Under the pieces are notes generated by a model, which did no database searches, had not been told where the DNA came from, and saw nothing but the letters and a program-made list of their open reading frames with translations. Below, one piece after another: positions 1 through 5,557 of a stretch of 6,070 nucleotides of DNA. The translations under genes were made by a program, and so were the position numbers. The stretch covers positions 1 through 6,070 of the forward strand of contig JASLCA010000017.1 of NCBI GenBank assembly GCA_030146225.1, written 5' to 3'. Within the stretch, counting starts at the first letter, position 1; every line of letters begins with the position of its first letter. Source of the stretch: Sphingobacterium sp. (lineage in GTDB: Bacteria; Bacteroidota; Bacteroidia; Sphingobacteriales; Sphingobacteriaceae).

Positions 1-30
1 TCACGATAATGAAATTTTGTTCTGTAAATA

Positions 31-61
31 TTGATTCCTAACCAAATATATAGTATTTTTC
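31..61 (+). promoter_or_regulatory. Weak candidate promoter for the thioredoxin-fold gene
   Basis: TTG at 31-33 is followed after 20 bases by TATTTTTC at 54-61, which matches the Bacteroidota -7 box TAnnTTTG except for its last base. A start near 66-68 would give a leader of about 55 bases before the ATG at 123. The region is A/T-rich, so a chance match is quite possible. Confidence 0.3.
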
Positions 62-122
62 GGAGAATAGCGAGCTTTTAAGCCTATTACACTTTTATAA
101 CCCTGTAAAAAGCAACAAAATT

Positions 123-605
123 ATGAACCTTACAAGACTACTCTTTATTTTGCTTTGTATACCCGTATTGAGCTTTGGTCAAGGAGCCAAAAAACTACCA
201 GCTATCAATGCTATACATGCTTACAACAATAGCAGCCAGCTGCTAAATACTTCCTTGCCAAGCAAGGGCAAGCTTATGCTTATCTTCTATGATCCTGGTT
301 GTGGCCATTGTCAGGAGTTGGGGGCAAATATTGCCAAGCAGGTGGATCGTCTCAGCAAGACCTCGATATACTTTATCTGTATGAATGATCAGGAGTATGT
401 GGATAGCTATATAAATATGTATGCTAAAGGCTTGCGCGGCAAGAAAAACATCTCCTTCTGGAAGGATCCTGGGGTAGAGTTTATCGAGAAGTTTCAGCCT
501 AAAAACTACCCAGCTACCTACATCTACGATGCAGGCAGCAAAAGCCTAGTGCAGGACTTTCAAGGGGAGCCGGATGTGAAGAAGATGCTATCTTTCCTCA
601 ATTAG
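123..605 (+). CDS. Secreted thioredoxin-fold protein with a CGHC active site
   Basis: This 160-residue protein is probably a periplasmic thiol-disulfide oxidoreductase of the thioredoxin/TlpA-like superfamily. Residues 1-19 form a signal peptide (hydrophobic run LLFILLCIPVLSF) with likely cleavage before Gln20. There is no lipobox cysteine after the hydrophobic core, so it is probably soluble. The strand LMLIFYDPG leads into the redox motif C60-G-H-C63, and NYPATYIYD supplies the cis-proline (Pro130) expected opposite it. The length is that of one thioredoxin domain with a short N-terminal extension. The DPGCGHC context resembles thioredoxin domains common in Bacteroidota. The ATG at 123 is chosen because it gives a complete signal peptide; no Shine-Dalgarno sequence is visible. 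The stop overlaps the end of the convergent serine hydrolase gene by 4 bases. The partner protein is unknown. The fold is secure; whether it reduces, oxidises or isomerises cannot be told from sequence. Confidence 0.85.
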   Translation: MNLTRLLFILLCIPVLSFGQGAKKLPAINAIHAYNNSSQLLNTSLPSKGKLMLIFYDPGCGHCQELGANIAKQVDRLSKTSIYFICMNDQEYVDSYINMYAKGLRGKKNISFWKDPGVEFIEKFQPKNYPATYIYDAGSKSLVQDFQGEPDVKKMLSFLN

Positions 606-2038
606 TTTTTGCTCTCCATTAGTTTCTCTAATATCCCTACGCTAAGCTCATCTACGCTTATGGCTGTGTTGGATAGTACGACGATTGCCGTTTTAGTGTC
701 TGGAGCAACTCCGATAAAGGAACGGCTGCCTCCAGTGCCTCCATTGTGCCAAAAGTAGATGCCTTGGTCCACCATATTCATATGCCAGCCCAAGCCAACA
801 TCACTGTTGCTGGGGGTGGAGATGCTGTATTCGCGGGTTAAAGCCATAGCATGCTGAAGGCTGGTTTGCGGCATCTTCAACTGCTCTACAGCAAATAGCA
901 TCATATCATGTAAGCTAGATTTTATTCCTCCCGCTGCTAGCATGGCTTGAAAATTCCAAGCGGTGGTTTCTACGCCTTGATCATTGTAGACAGGGATAAA
1001 CAAGGGGTTTTGGGCAGTCGGCTTGTCTGTGCTGCTAGTCATCTGCAAGGGTGTAAAGATGATTTCTTTCAGGTATGTTGCGTAAGGCTTCTTGCTTATT
1101 GTTGCAATTAATTCACCCAATAGGCCTGCTCCAAGATTGCTGTACTCGTAGCTTTCCCCTGCTGGACGTTTCGCCTTATATCCTTTTAAATATGCATACA
1201 AGGCTTTGCGATCGTAGTTTGCGTAAGGATCTTTTGGGTTAAAGCCTGCAACTTTGTCCCAGTTTTCAGGAAGCCGTGGTAAGCCGGAGCTATGATTTGC
1301 TAATTGTTTAAAGGTGATCTTTTGTAAGTCGGGGTTGCTAGCCAATGAGTCAGGCAAAAATTTGCTGATCGGGTCCTCTAACTTCAGTATATTCTTGTTG
1401 ACTAAGTCTGCTAATAAGATCGAGGTAAAGACTTTACTAATAGATCCTATCTCGTAGATTGTAGCATCGCTGGCTAAGCTTGAGCCTCCCTTATGCGTGC
1501 TCCCGTAAAAATAAGATTGGTATTTGTTGTTGTGAAATACGCCTATTGCTAAGGAATTTGTAAGGGGATTTTTGCTATAGATCTTGGCTAGGGAATCTAC
1601 CACAAAATCCGTTGGGCTTAACCTTTCAACCTCGCTGAGCACCACCTTTTCCACGACAGGGCTTGCGACAGGCTTTTTGCCTGGAGCGAAGAGTATGCCT
1701 TCAAAGTTGTATGCGGGATTTACAGTTAGCTGTAATTGTATAAAGCTGCTTGGGAACTCAAGCAGGTAAGTTCCAGTTTCCTGCTTAAAGTCAAGCAATT
1801 CAACATTCTTAATCTTTCCTAATTGATAGAGGTTGTTAATAATAAAGCCAAACTTGTCTGCACTTACTTCTTGTTTAAAACTTTCTGCGGCTAGATTATA
1901 GATAGAGTCTGTCATCTGGGTATTGATGAAAAACTCTATCTTATTAAGAACTGCTCTATTGGTCAATTCTGCTTTGCTTTGACCAAATACGACGCAGAAG
2001 GGAAATACAAATAATGCTATGGTAAGAATACGCTTCAT
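602..2038 (-). CDS. Secreted serine hydrolase: DUF3887-like domain plus beta-lactamase/PBP-fold domain
   Basis: This 478-residue protein belongs to the class C beta-lactamase/penicillin-binding-protein-like serine hydrolases (PF00144 type). A signal peptide covers residues 1-19, with likely cleavage before Gln20. Residues about 25-118 look like a DUF3887 domain, an NTF2-like fold often fused to secreted hydrolases. A linker (about 119-145) leads to the catalytic domain (about 146-475). Its motifs are complete: S199-I-S-K202 (nucleophile and general base), Y299-S-N301, and H431-N-G433 in place of KTG. The HSSGLP box is at 249-254. HxG instead of KTG is usual in esterases and D-amino-acid peptidases of this family, so antibiotic hydrolysis should not be assumed. 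The substrate is unknown; peptidoglycan stem peptides or small D-peptides and esters are possible. It lies 23 bases after the response regulator gene, so it is probably the last gene of that operon, though an internal promoter is possible. It acts in the periplasm or at the outer envelope. Confidence 0.88.
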   Translation of the reverse strand: MKRILTIALFVFPFCVVFGQSKAELTNRAVLNKIEFFINTQMTDSIYNLAAESFKQEVSADKFGFIINNLYQLGKIKNVELLDFKQETGTYLLEFPSSFIQLQLTVNPAYNFEGILFAPGKKPVASPVVEKVVLSEVERLSPTDFVVDSLAKIYSKNPLTNSLAIGVFHNNKYQSYFYGSTHKGGSSLASDATIYEIGSISKVFTSILLADLVNKNILKLEDPISKFLPDSLASNPDLQKITFKQLANHSSGLPRLPENWDKVAGFNPKDPYANYDRKALYAYLKGYKAKRPAGESYEYSNLGAGLLGELIATISKKPYATYLKEIIFTPLQMTSSTDKPTAQNPLFIPVYNDQGVETTAWNFQAMLAAGGIKSSLHDMMLFAVEQLKMPQTSLQHAMALTREYSISTPSNSDVGLGWHMNMVDQGIYFWHNGGTGGSRSFIGVAPDTKTAIVVLSNTAISVDELSVGILEKLMESKN

Positions 2039-2043
2039 AGCAA

Positions 2044-2072
2044 CAAAATTACAAAAATTGTTTACAAGCCAA
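2044..2072 (-). promoter_or_regulatory. Possible internal promoter for the serine hydrolase gene
   Basis: Read on the minus strand, TTG (2072-2070) is followed after 18 bases by TAATTTTG (2051-2044), an exact TAnnTTTG box. It lies over the end of the response regulator gene and the 23-base gap. A start at about 2040-2037 would nearly coincide with the ATG at 2038, giving an almost leaderless message. That is unusual and lowers confidence. Confidence 0.3.
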
Positions 2073-2799
2073 TGATTTGTTTTAATCTTGCATAGCCTGA
2101 TTTGCTTATGTTTACCTTTTCACCATTTAATAAAGTGGCTATATAGCTTTCTTTTTCGAGGGGTTCAATCTTTGCAAGTTGGTCCACGCGTGCAATAAAG
2201 GAGCGATGTACCCTTACAAATTGTTTTGGATCGAGTTGCTTTTCGAAGGAGCTCATGGTTTTGTTTTTCAGGAATACGCCGTCTTTGGTGTGAATCTTGA
2301 CATAGTCATCGTAGGCCTCCAAGAAGATTACCTGCTGGACTGGGATAATCTTTATCTGTGAACCATTTTTTACCACAATCCGTTCTAAGGACTCTTCCTC
2401 CGTGATGGCGGCTATCTTTTCTACGGTCTGCTGCTTGTCTTGATTGGCAAAGGCATTTCTAAATTTAGCTAATCCTTGTTCAAATCTATCCTGACTTATG
2501 GGCTTGAGCATATAGTCTATTGCACTCTTTTCAAAGGCTTTAATGGCATATTCATCAAAGGCGGTGGTAAAGATAATGTTTGGGACCTCATCCAAGATTT
2601 CTAGCATCTCAAAGCCTGTAAGCTTGGGCATCTGTATATCTAGAAATACCAAGTCTGGCTGATGCTGTTGTATCGCTTTTGCTCCTTCAAAGCCATCTCC
2701 ACATTCGGCTACAATCTGGATGTCATCATATTTCTGTAGATATTCTATGATAATTAGACGAGCTAATGGCTCATCGTCAATAATGATGGTCTTAATCAT
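2062..2799 (-). CDS. LytTR-family response regulator
   Basis: This 245-residue cytoplasmic transcription regulator is the partner of the adjacent LytS-type kinase. Residues 1-117 are a receiver domain. Asp8/Asp9 form the acidic pocket, Asp54 (in VFLDIQMPKLTG) is the phosphate acceptor, Thr79 is the switch residue and Lys99 (MLKP) is the conserved lysine. After a linker (118-138), residues about 139-243 are a LytTR DNA-binding domain with the typical segments IFLEAYDDYVKIH (158-170), FVRVHRSFIARVDQL (194-208) and the C-terminal VNISKSGYARLK. Length and order match the AgrA/LytR/BtsR class. The ATG overlaps the last 8 bases of the kinase gene, so translation is probably coupled. No Shine-Dalgarno sequence precedes it. 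LytTR regulators usually bind two 9-base direct repeats about 12 bases apart; a pair with this geometry lies upstream of the operon (4804-4833), but the match to known consensus bases is only partial. Confidence 0.95.
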   Translation of the reverse strand: MIKTIIIDDEPLARLIIIEYLQKYDDIQIVAECGDGFEGAKAIQQHQPDLVFLDIQMPKLTGFEMLEILDEVPNIIFTTAFDEYAIKAFEKSAIDYMLKPISQDRFEQGLAKFRNAFANQDKQQTVEKIAAITEEESLERIVVKNGSQIKIIPVQQVIFLEAYDDYVKIHTKDGVFLKNKTMSSFEKQLDPKQFVRVHRSFIARVDQLAKIEPLEKESYIATLLNGEKVNISKSGYARLKQIIGL

Positions 2800-3829
2800 A
2801 CTGCGGGATTTTTAGCGTTGAAGTAAATATATTGTTATGAATAGAGGTGTCTAGTAAGTCGGTACGCCCATACAACAGGAATAGCCGGCGCTGTATGCTG
2901 GAAAGCCCAAAGCCTGTACCTTTGCGCGAATCAAACTGATCGTTGTCAAAGGGGTTGGTTATGCTAATGTAGAGCATGTAATTTTCTAAGTGTATGTCCA
3001 CGGTAATCTCTACATTGCCAATTACATTGTAAAGGCCATACTTTATGGCATTTTCCAACAAGGGTTGGATAATCATGGATGGCACCTTTGCCTGCTTGGC
3101 TTCTTCTTGTAAGGTAAAGGTGGTGGTTAGCCGATGTCCAAAGCGTACCTTTTCTATATCTAAATACAGGGTTAGATGTGTGATTTCATCAGTCAAAGGA
3201 ATTAATTGCTTATCATCCTTTCGCATGGTGCCGCGCAAAAAATCCGAAAGCTGAAAGGTCATCTTGCGGGCCTCATCGGGCTTCATGCCGATTAAGGCAA
3301 TAATGGAGTTAAGGCTGTTAAACAAGAAGTGTGGCTGCAATTGCTGCCTTAGGTTGTAGAGCTCCGCATCTCGAAGTATACGCTCGGATTCTTCTTTTCG
3401 TTTCTTGTTTTCTTGATACTCTTCTTGAATATTCCAGAAGATGTTTATAATAATAACACATAGCAGTAGCAGGAAGTTGATAATAAAGCGGTAGGGAAGT
3501 ACCTCAAAAAAATGCGTTAAGGAAACCTTCTCAAAAAACTGATTTAAGAAGAAGAGCGTCAGCCCTAAGCTGACCAATGTCAAGATCAGGCAGATGCTGG
3601 TAATCTTCATGTACTGATTCTTCCGCGGAAGATAGTATTGTAAGGTGCTGTATATTAAATAACAACAAATCGTAATCGAGAGCGCGCCAATTATTGGCTC
3701 ATAAGGAGTTACAGGATTGGGACGACTATCCCACCATAATAAGAAATAGGATACCAAGAAGTACAGTATACAGATAGACCATGAACTAACATGGATTAAT
3801 CGATTTTTTGAGCTGGATTTAAATATCAT
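2792..3829 (-). CDS. LytS/YehU-type membrane sensor histidine kinase
   Basis: This 345-residue sensor kinase belongs to the PF06580 (His_kinase) plus HATPase_c group that pairs with LytTR regulators. Four hydrophobic segments (about 12-32, 44-65, 75-97 and 112-133) form an N-terminal membrane unit without a recognisable extracytoplasmic sensor domain. A charged, probably coiled-coil stretch follows (134-160). The H-box LRQQLQPHFLFNSLNSI carries the phosphorylated His167. The ATP-binding domain has an N-box (IIQPLLENAIKYG, Asn260) and a G-box (GTGFGLSSIQRR, from Gly304). The large loops typical of ligand-binding sensors are absent, so the signal may be sensed within the membrane or passed on by a partner. 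The LiaF-like protein encoded 6 bases upstream is the obvious candidate; that is an inference from gene order and from Lia systems. The 3' end overlaps the response regulator gene by 8 bases. Confidence 0.93.
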   Translation of the reverse strand: MIFKSSSKNRLIHVSSWSICILYFLVSYFLLWWDSRPNPVTPYEPIIGALSITICCYLIYSTLQYYLPRKNQYMKITSICLILTLVSLGLTLFFLNQFFEKVSLTHFFEVLPYRFIINFLLLLCVIIINIFWNIQEEYQENKKRKEESERILRDAELYNLRQQLQPHFLFNSLNSIIALIGMKPDEARKMTFQLSDFLRGTMRKDDKQLIPLTDEITHLTLYLDIEKVRFGHRLTTTFTLQEEAKQAKVPSMIIQPLLENAIKYGLYNVIGNVEITVDIHLENYMLYISITNPFDNDQFDSRKGTGFGLSSIQRRLFLLYGRTDLLDTSIHNNIFTSTLKIPQYD

Positions 3830-3835
3830 CGAAGC

Positions 3836-4720
3836 TTAACTGTTTTTTATGGTAATATTTCCTAAGATGGATGTGCCAGTGATGTACAGGCATTTGTTCT
3901 GATCAACAGCATGCGTCAGGATAATGCGACGATCATCATTTTCGCCCAAAATTGTGGAGACTGAGGTCGCAATTACCCAGTGTGGAGGCACAATAATTTT
4001 GGTGCTGCCAAACAATTGAAAGACATCCAATGCTACTGGCTGTTTTAAATCAGCTTGGAGCAGGTTGATCTCGGTACTTCCAAATACATTGGTCAAGGTT
4101 CCGCCCAAGAAGTTCTTAGAGAAGATATTTTTCTTGGCATTGCCAAAGATGGAGTCTATCTTAATGTAGTTCTCTCCAGGATTGGAAAAGCCTCCTTGGT
4201 AGGCCGTATGCTGTTGCCCATATGGGTTTTGTGCCTGCTCTTGATGGGCTGATGGGCTTGCTTGTTCTGCCTCTATACTTGGGGTATGCACACGCTTGTC
4301 CCAGTCAAAGTCATTAGGACTTGGCTCTGGCGTCTCAGGGGTTGTCGGCGGCGGAATAGGTGGATAAGTTTGATTCCGATTGCGCATAATCAGGTAAACC
4401 CCTATTGCGATAGCTATTAATGGGATGATAACCTTGCCCACGGAGATATACATAAAATTCTTTAAGAGAAAGATGCCTCCAATGGCTATTAGGATAAGTG
4501 CTGATTTTTTCTCAAATCTAGAGTTGACACCAATGACAAGACCGATGATAATAAGAATCATCTCCCAGCCGAAGATCCATCTCGGAAACCACAGTCCTAA
4601 GTTTAGGTTTTTGAGTAATAAGGCTAACCCTAAAAATACGATAATCGTTCCAACGATGTTCGCACTTTTATTATTTTTAGGCGGCATTATAGGTGGCTGA
4701 GTATTAAATTCCTTTTCCAT
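3836..4720 (-). CDS. LiaF-like membrane protein (DUF5668-type membrane domain plus LiaF-type C-terminal domain)
   Basis: This 294-residue protein is the first gene of the operon. After a short Pro-containing cytoplasmic N-terminus come four hydrophobic segments (about 21-38, 49-66, 72-90 and 95-112), arranged as two similar hairpins with GLALLLKNL and GGIFLLKNF repeated, as in LiaF/DUF5668 membrane domains. A Pro/Thr/Glu-rich, then Gln-rich linker (about 118-180) leads to a beta-rich C-terminal domain (about 186-293) resembling the LiaF C-terminal (cell-wall-active antibiotic response, PF09922-like) region. That domain repeats the pattern IFGN, VFGST, LFGST, ILGE, ILGN at roughly 20-residue steps, as a stacked beta-sheet rung would. 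In Firmicutes LiaF inhibits the LiaS kinase; a comparable modulator role here is inferred from order (LiaF-like, kinase, regulator). The start at 4720 is supported by a promoter match 26-53 bases upstream and the absence of an earlier in-frame ATG nearby. Confidence 0.85.
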   Translation of the reverse strand: MEKEFNTQPPIMPPKNNKSANIVGTIIVFLGLALLLKNLNLGLWFPRWIFGWEMILIIIGLVIGVNSRFEKKSALILIAIGGIFLLKNFMYISVGKVIIPLIAIAIGVYLIMRNRNQTYPPIPPPTTPETPEPSPNDFDWDKRVHTPSIEAEQASPSAHQEQAQNPYGQQHTAYQGGFSNPGENYIKIDSIFGNAKKNIFSKNFLGGTLTNVFGSTEINLLQADLKQPVALDVFQLFGSTKIIVPPHWVIATSVSTILGENDDRRIILTHAVDQNKCLYITGTSILGNITIKNS

Positions 4721-4745
4721 GCTATGTGTTGTTTGATGTTGAATT

Positions 4746-4773
4746 CAAAAGTAATGGATTACTTTCTATTCAA
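4746..4773 (-). promoter_or_regulatory. Promoter of the LiaF-like/LytS/LytTR/hydrolase operon
   Basis: Read on the minus strand, TTG (4773-4771) is separated by 17 bases from TACTTTTG (4753-4746), an exact match to the Bacteroidota -7 box TAnnTTTG. The predicted start is near 4740, giving an A/C-rich leader of about 20 bases before the ATG at 4720. A perfect palindrome (4748-4765) covers most of the -7 box. Confidence 0.5.
4748..4765. promoter_or_regulatory. 18-base perfect palindrome over the minus-strand -7 box (operator candidate)
   Basis: AAAGTAAT (4748-4755), a GG centre, then ATTACTTT (4758-4765): all 8 arm pairs match. Relative to the predicted minus-strand start it spans about -8 to -25, where a bound dimeric protein would block RNA polymerase. 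Its partner is unknown. Arms this long with a 2-base centre suit a protein-binding site better than an RNA hairpin. Confidence 0.45.
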
Positions 4774-4803
4774 TAAGCCAAAATAGGTAATCCGATGCAT
4801 TTA

Positions 4804-4833
4804 TTCGGTGAATGACCTGATTATTTCGGCGAA
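4804..4833. promoter_or_regulatory. Paired TTCGGYGAA repeats 21 bases apart (activator-site candidate)
   Basis: TTCGGTGAA at 4804-4812 and TTCGGCGAA at 4825-4833 agree at 8 of 9 bases and are separated by 12 bases, which is two helical turns start to start. They lie about 65-95 bases upstream of the predicted minus-strand start. LytTR regulators are known to bind 9-base repeats with 12-13-base spacers, so the response regulator of this operon is a candidate ligand. The bases match the published LytTR consensus only in part. Confidence 0.4.
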
Positions 4834-4838
4834 ATAAT
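4820..4838. repeat. 19-base perfect inverted repeat around the second TTCGGCGAA
   Basis: ATTATTTCG (4820-4828), a central G (4829), then CGAAATAAT (4830-4838): all 9 arm pairs match. The upstream copy is a weaker dyad, ATTC-GGT-GAAT (4803-4813). It is not followed by a T-tract in either direction as a terminator would be, so a protein-binding site is more likely. Confidence 0.5.
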
Positions 4839-4860
4839 TAAGCCTAGTGCAGAACTCCCC

Positions 4861-4897
4861 TATCTTTTATGTAATCTCCTTATTACATAGGTAGATA
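4861..4897. repeat. Long broken inverted repeat in the divergent control region
   Basis: The inner arms TATGTAAT (4868-4875) and ATTACATA (4882-4889) pair perfectly around a 6-base spacer. Outside them TATCT (4861-4865) and AGATA (4893-4897) also pair, after 2 unmatched bases on the left and 3 on the right. The dyad centre is near 4878.5, about 42 bases upstream of the plus-strand -33 element. It has no G+C-rich stem and no following U-run of terminator form. It is an operator candidate, possibly for the PUR gene. Confidence 0.4.
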
Positions 4898-4920
4898 AAT
4901 GTTGTTTTTTTTTAATATAA

Positions 4921-4953
4921 TTTGGTTGTTTGCAAGTATTTATTATATATTTA
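4921..4953 (+). promoter_or_regulatory. Candidate promoter of the PUR/DUF3276 gene
   Basis: TTTG (4921-4924) is followed after 21 bases by TATATTTA (4946-4953), which matches TAnnTTTG at all but the last base. A run of nine T (4905-4913) just upstream may act as an UP-like or bent element. The predicted start is near 4960, giving an A-rich leader of about 36 bases, usual for strongly expressed Bacteroidota genes. Confidence 0.45.
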
Positions 4954-4995
4954 TAACTGAAAAGAAGATTAAAACTTAAATACTTAACAATACCC

Positions 4996-5334
4996 ATGGG
5001 AGATTTTGAAAACAAAGAGCGTGAGGAAGTATTTTCAAAAAAGGTGAGAGCGGGAAAACGTACTTATTTTTTTGATGTAAAAGCAACTCGTTCTAACGAC
5101 TACTATGTTACCATCACTGAAAGCAAAAAACGTTTTGAAGATGGCCAATTTATCAAACATAAAATTTTCTTGTACAAAGAGGATTTTGAAAAGTTTGCTG
5201 AAGGATTGTCAGATGTTGTGGCTTATATCAAAGGTAACCAAGAGGTTGTTGAGAAGCGCTATGAACCAAATAGTGATGAGACTACATATGACAATGATCC
5301 GTATGCAGCTCCAAAGGATAATTTTACCTTTTAA
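4996..5334 (+). CDS. PUR-alpha-like nucleic-acid-binding protein (DUF3276 family)
   Basis: This 112-residue cytoplasmic protein matches the PUR-family (DUF3276, PF11680) proteins conserved in Bacteroidota. The body (residues about 9-80) is one PUR repeat. It has a KKVRAGKRTYFFDVK strand pair, then a strand NDYYVTITESKKR, then HKIFLYKEDFEKFAEGLSDVVAYIKG, the final strand plus amphipathic helix. PUR proteins bind single-stranded DNA or RNA and usually need two repeats, so this one probably dimerises. The tail (about 88-112) is acidic, Asn/Tyr-rich and probably disordered. The function in this phylum is not established; the spirochaete relative BpuR binds DNA and RNA and regulates expression. 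The gene has its own promoter and terminator and so is monocistronic. It lies divergent from the LiaF-like operon with 275 bases between them. No Shine-Dalgarno sequence is seen; the ATG at 4996 begins the conserved N-terminus. Confidence 0.92.
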   Translation: MGDFENKEREEVFSKKVRAGKRTYFFDVKATRSNDYYVTITESKKRFEDGQFIKHKIFLYKEDFEKFAEGLSDVVAYIKGNQEVVEKRYEPNSDETTYDNDPYAAPKDNFTF

Positions 5335-5358
5335 GCTATTGCTACGTTAAAATATGAT

Positions 5359-5383
5359 AAGCCACTTTTTAAGTGGCTTTTTT
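5359..5383 (+). terminator. Intrinsic terminator of the PUR/DUF3276 gene
   Basis: AAGCCACTT (5359-5367), a TTT loop, then AAGTGGCTT (5371-5379) form a 9-pair stem whose end runs into a T-tract (5378-5383). It begins 25 bases after the stop codon. The plus-strand T-run shows the direction. Confidence 0.9.
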
Positions 5384-5506
5384 ATTTCCCACTGCCCGCT
5401 ATACACTTTTTGCGAGCTACCTAAGCGCTTTTGGCTTGCCTTGTAATTCCTGATTTGCAAGGGTTTGTTTCTTAATCTGCTTATAGTAAATATGTTACAT
5501 ATATAC

Positions 5507-5538
5507 TGTGGCAAAATGCGCGAATATTACTATTTTCG
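5507..5538 (+). promoter_or_regulatory. Weak candidate promoter for the dipeptidyl peptidase gene
   Basis: TGTG (5507-5510, one base off TTTG) is followed after 20 bases by TATTTTCG (5531-5538, one base off TAnnTTTG). It would give a leader of about 12-15 bases before the ATG at 5558. The rest of the 5384-5557 gap shows no gene or strong structure. Some promoter must lie there, since a terminator precedes it. Confidence 0.3.
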
Positions 5539-5557
5539 TGAAATACAATATTCCATT

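Noticed and set aside
43..50. Exact TATATTTG (-7-type box) on the minus strand near the left edge
   Set aside because: No TTG or TTTG lies 17-23 bases upstream on that strand and no minus-strand start codon is visible before the edge. The A/T-rich context makes it a likely chance match.
111..2051. Thirteen-base direct repeat agcaacaaaatta at 111-123 and 2039-2051, each next to a start codon of opposite strand
   Set aside because: It is low in complexity and A/T-rich; a match of this length is expected by chance about once in a window of this size.
4425..4700. A 91-codon plus-strand open frame
   Set aside because: It is antisense to the membrane segments of the LiaF-like protein and shows no family features, promoter or start context.
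5105..5350. An 81-codon plus-strand frame overlapping the PUR gene
   Set aside because: It is an out-of-frame reading of the well-supported DUF3276 gene and has no leader of its own.
5439..5462. CCTTG...CAAGG pairing in the gap after the terminator
   Set aside because: Only five pairs around a 14-base loop and no T-tract; too weak for a terminator or structured RNA.
5490..5502. Palindrome ATATGT-T-ACATAT upstream of the dipeptidyl peptidase gene
   Set aside because: Six A/T-rich pairs are easily found by chance in this composition, and nothing else supports a site.
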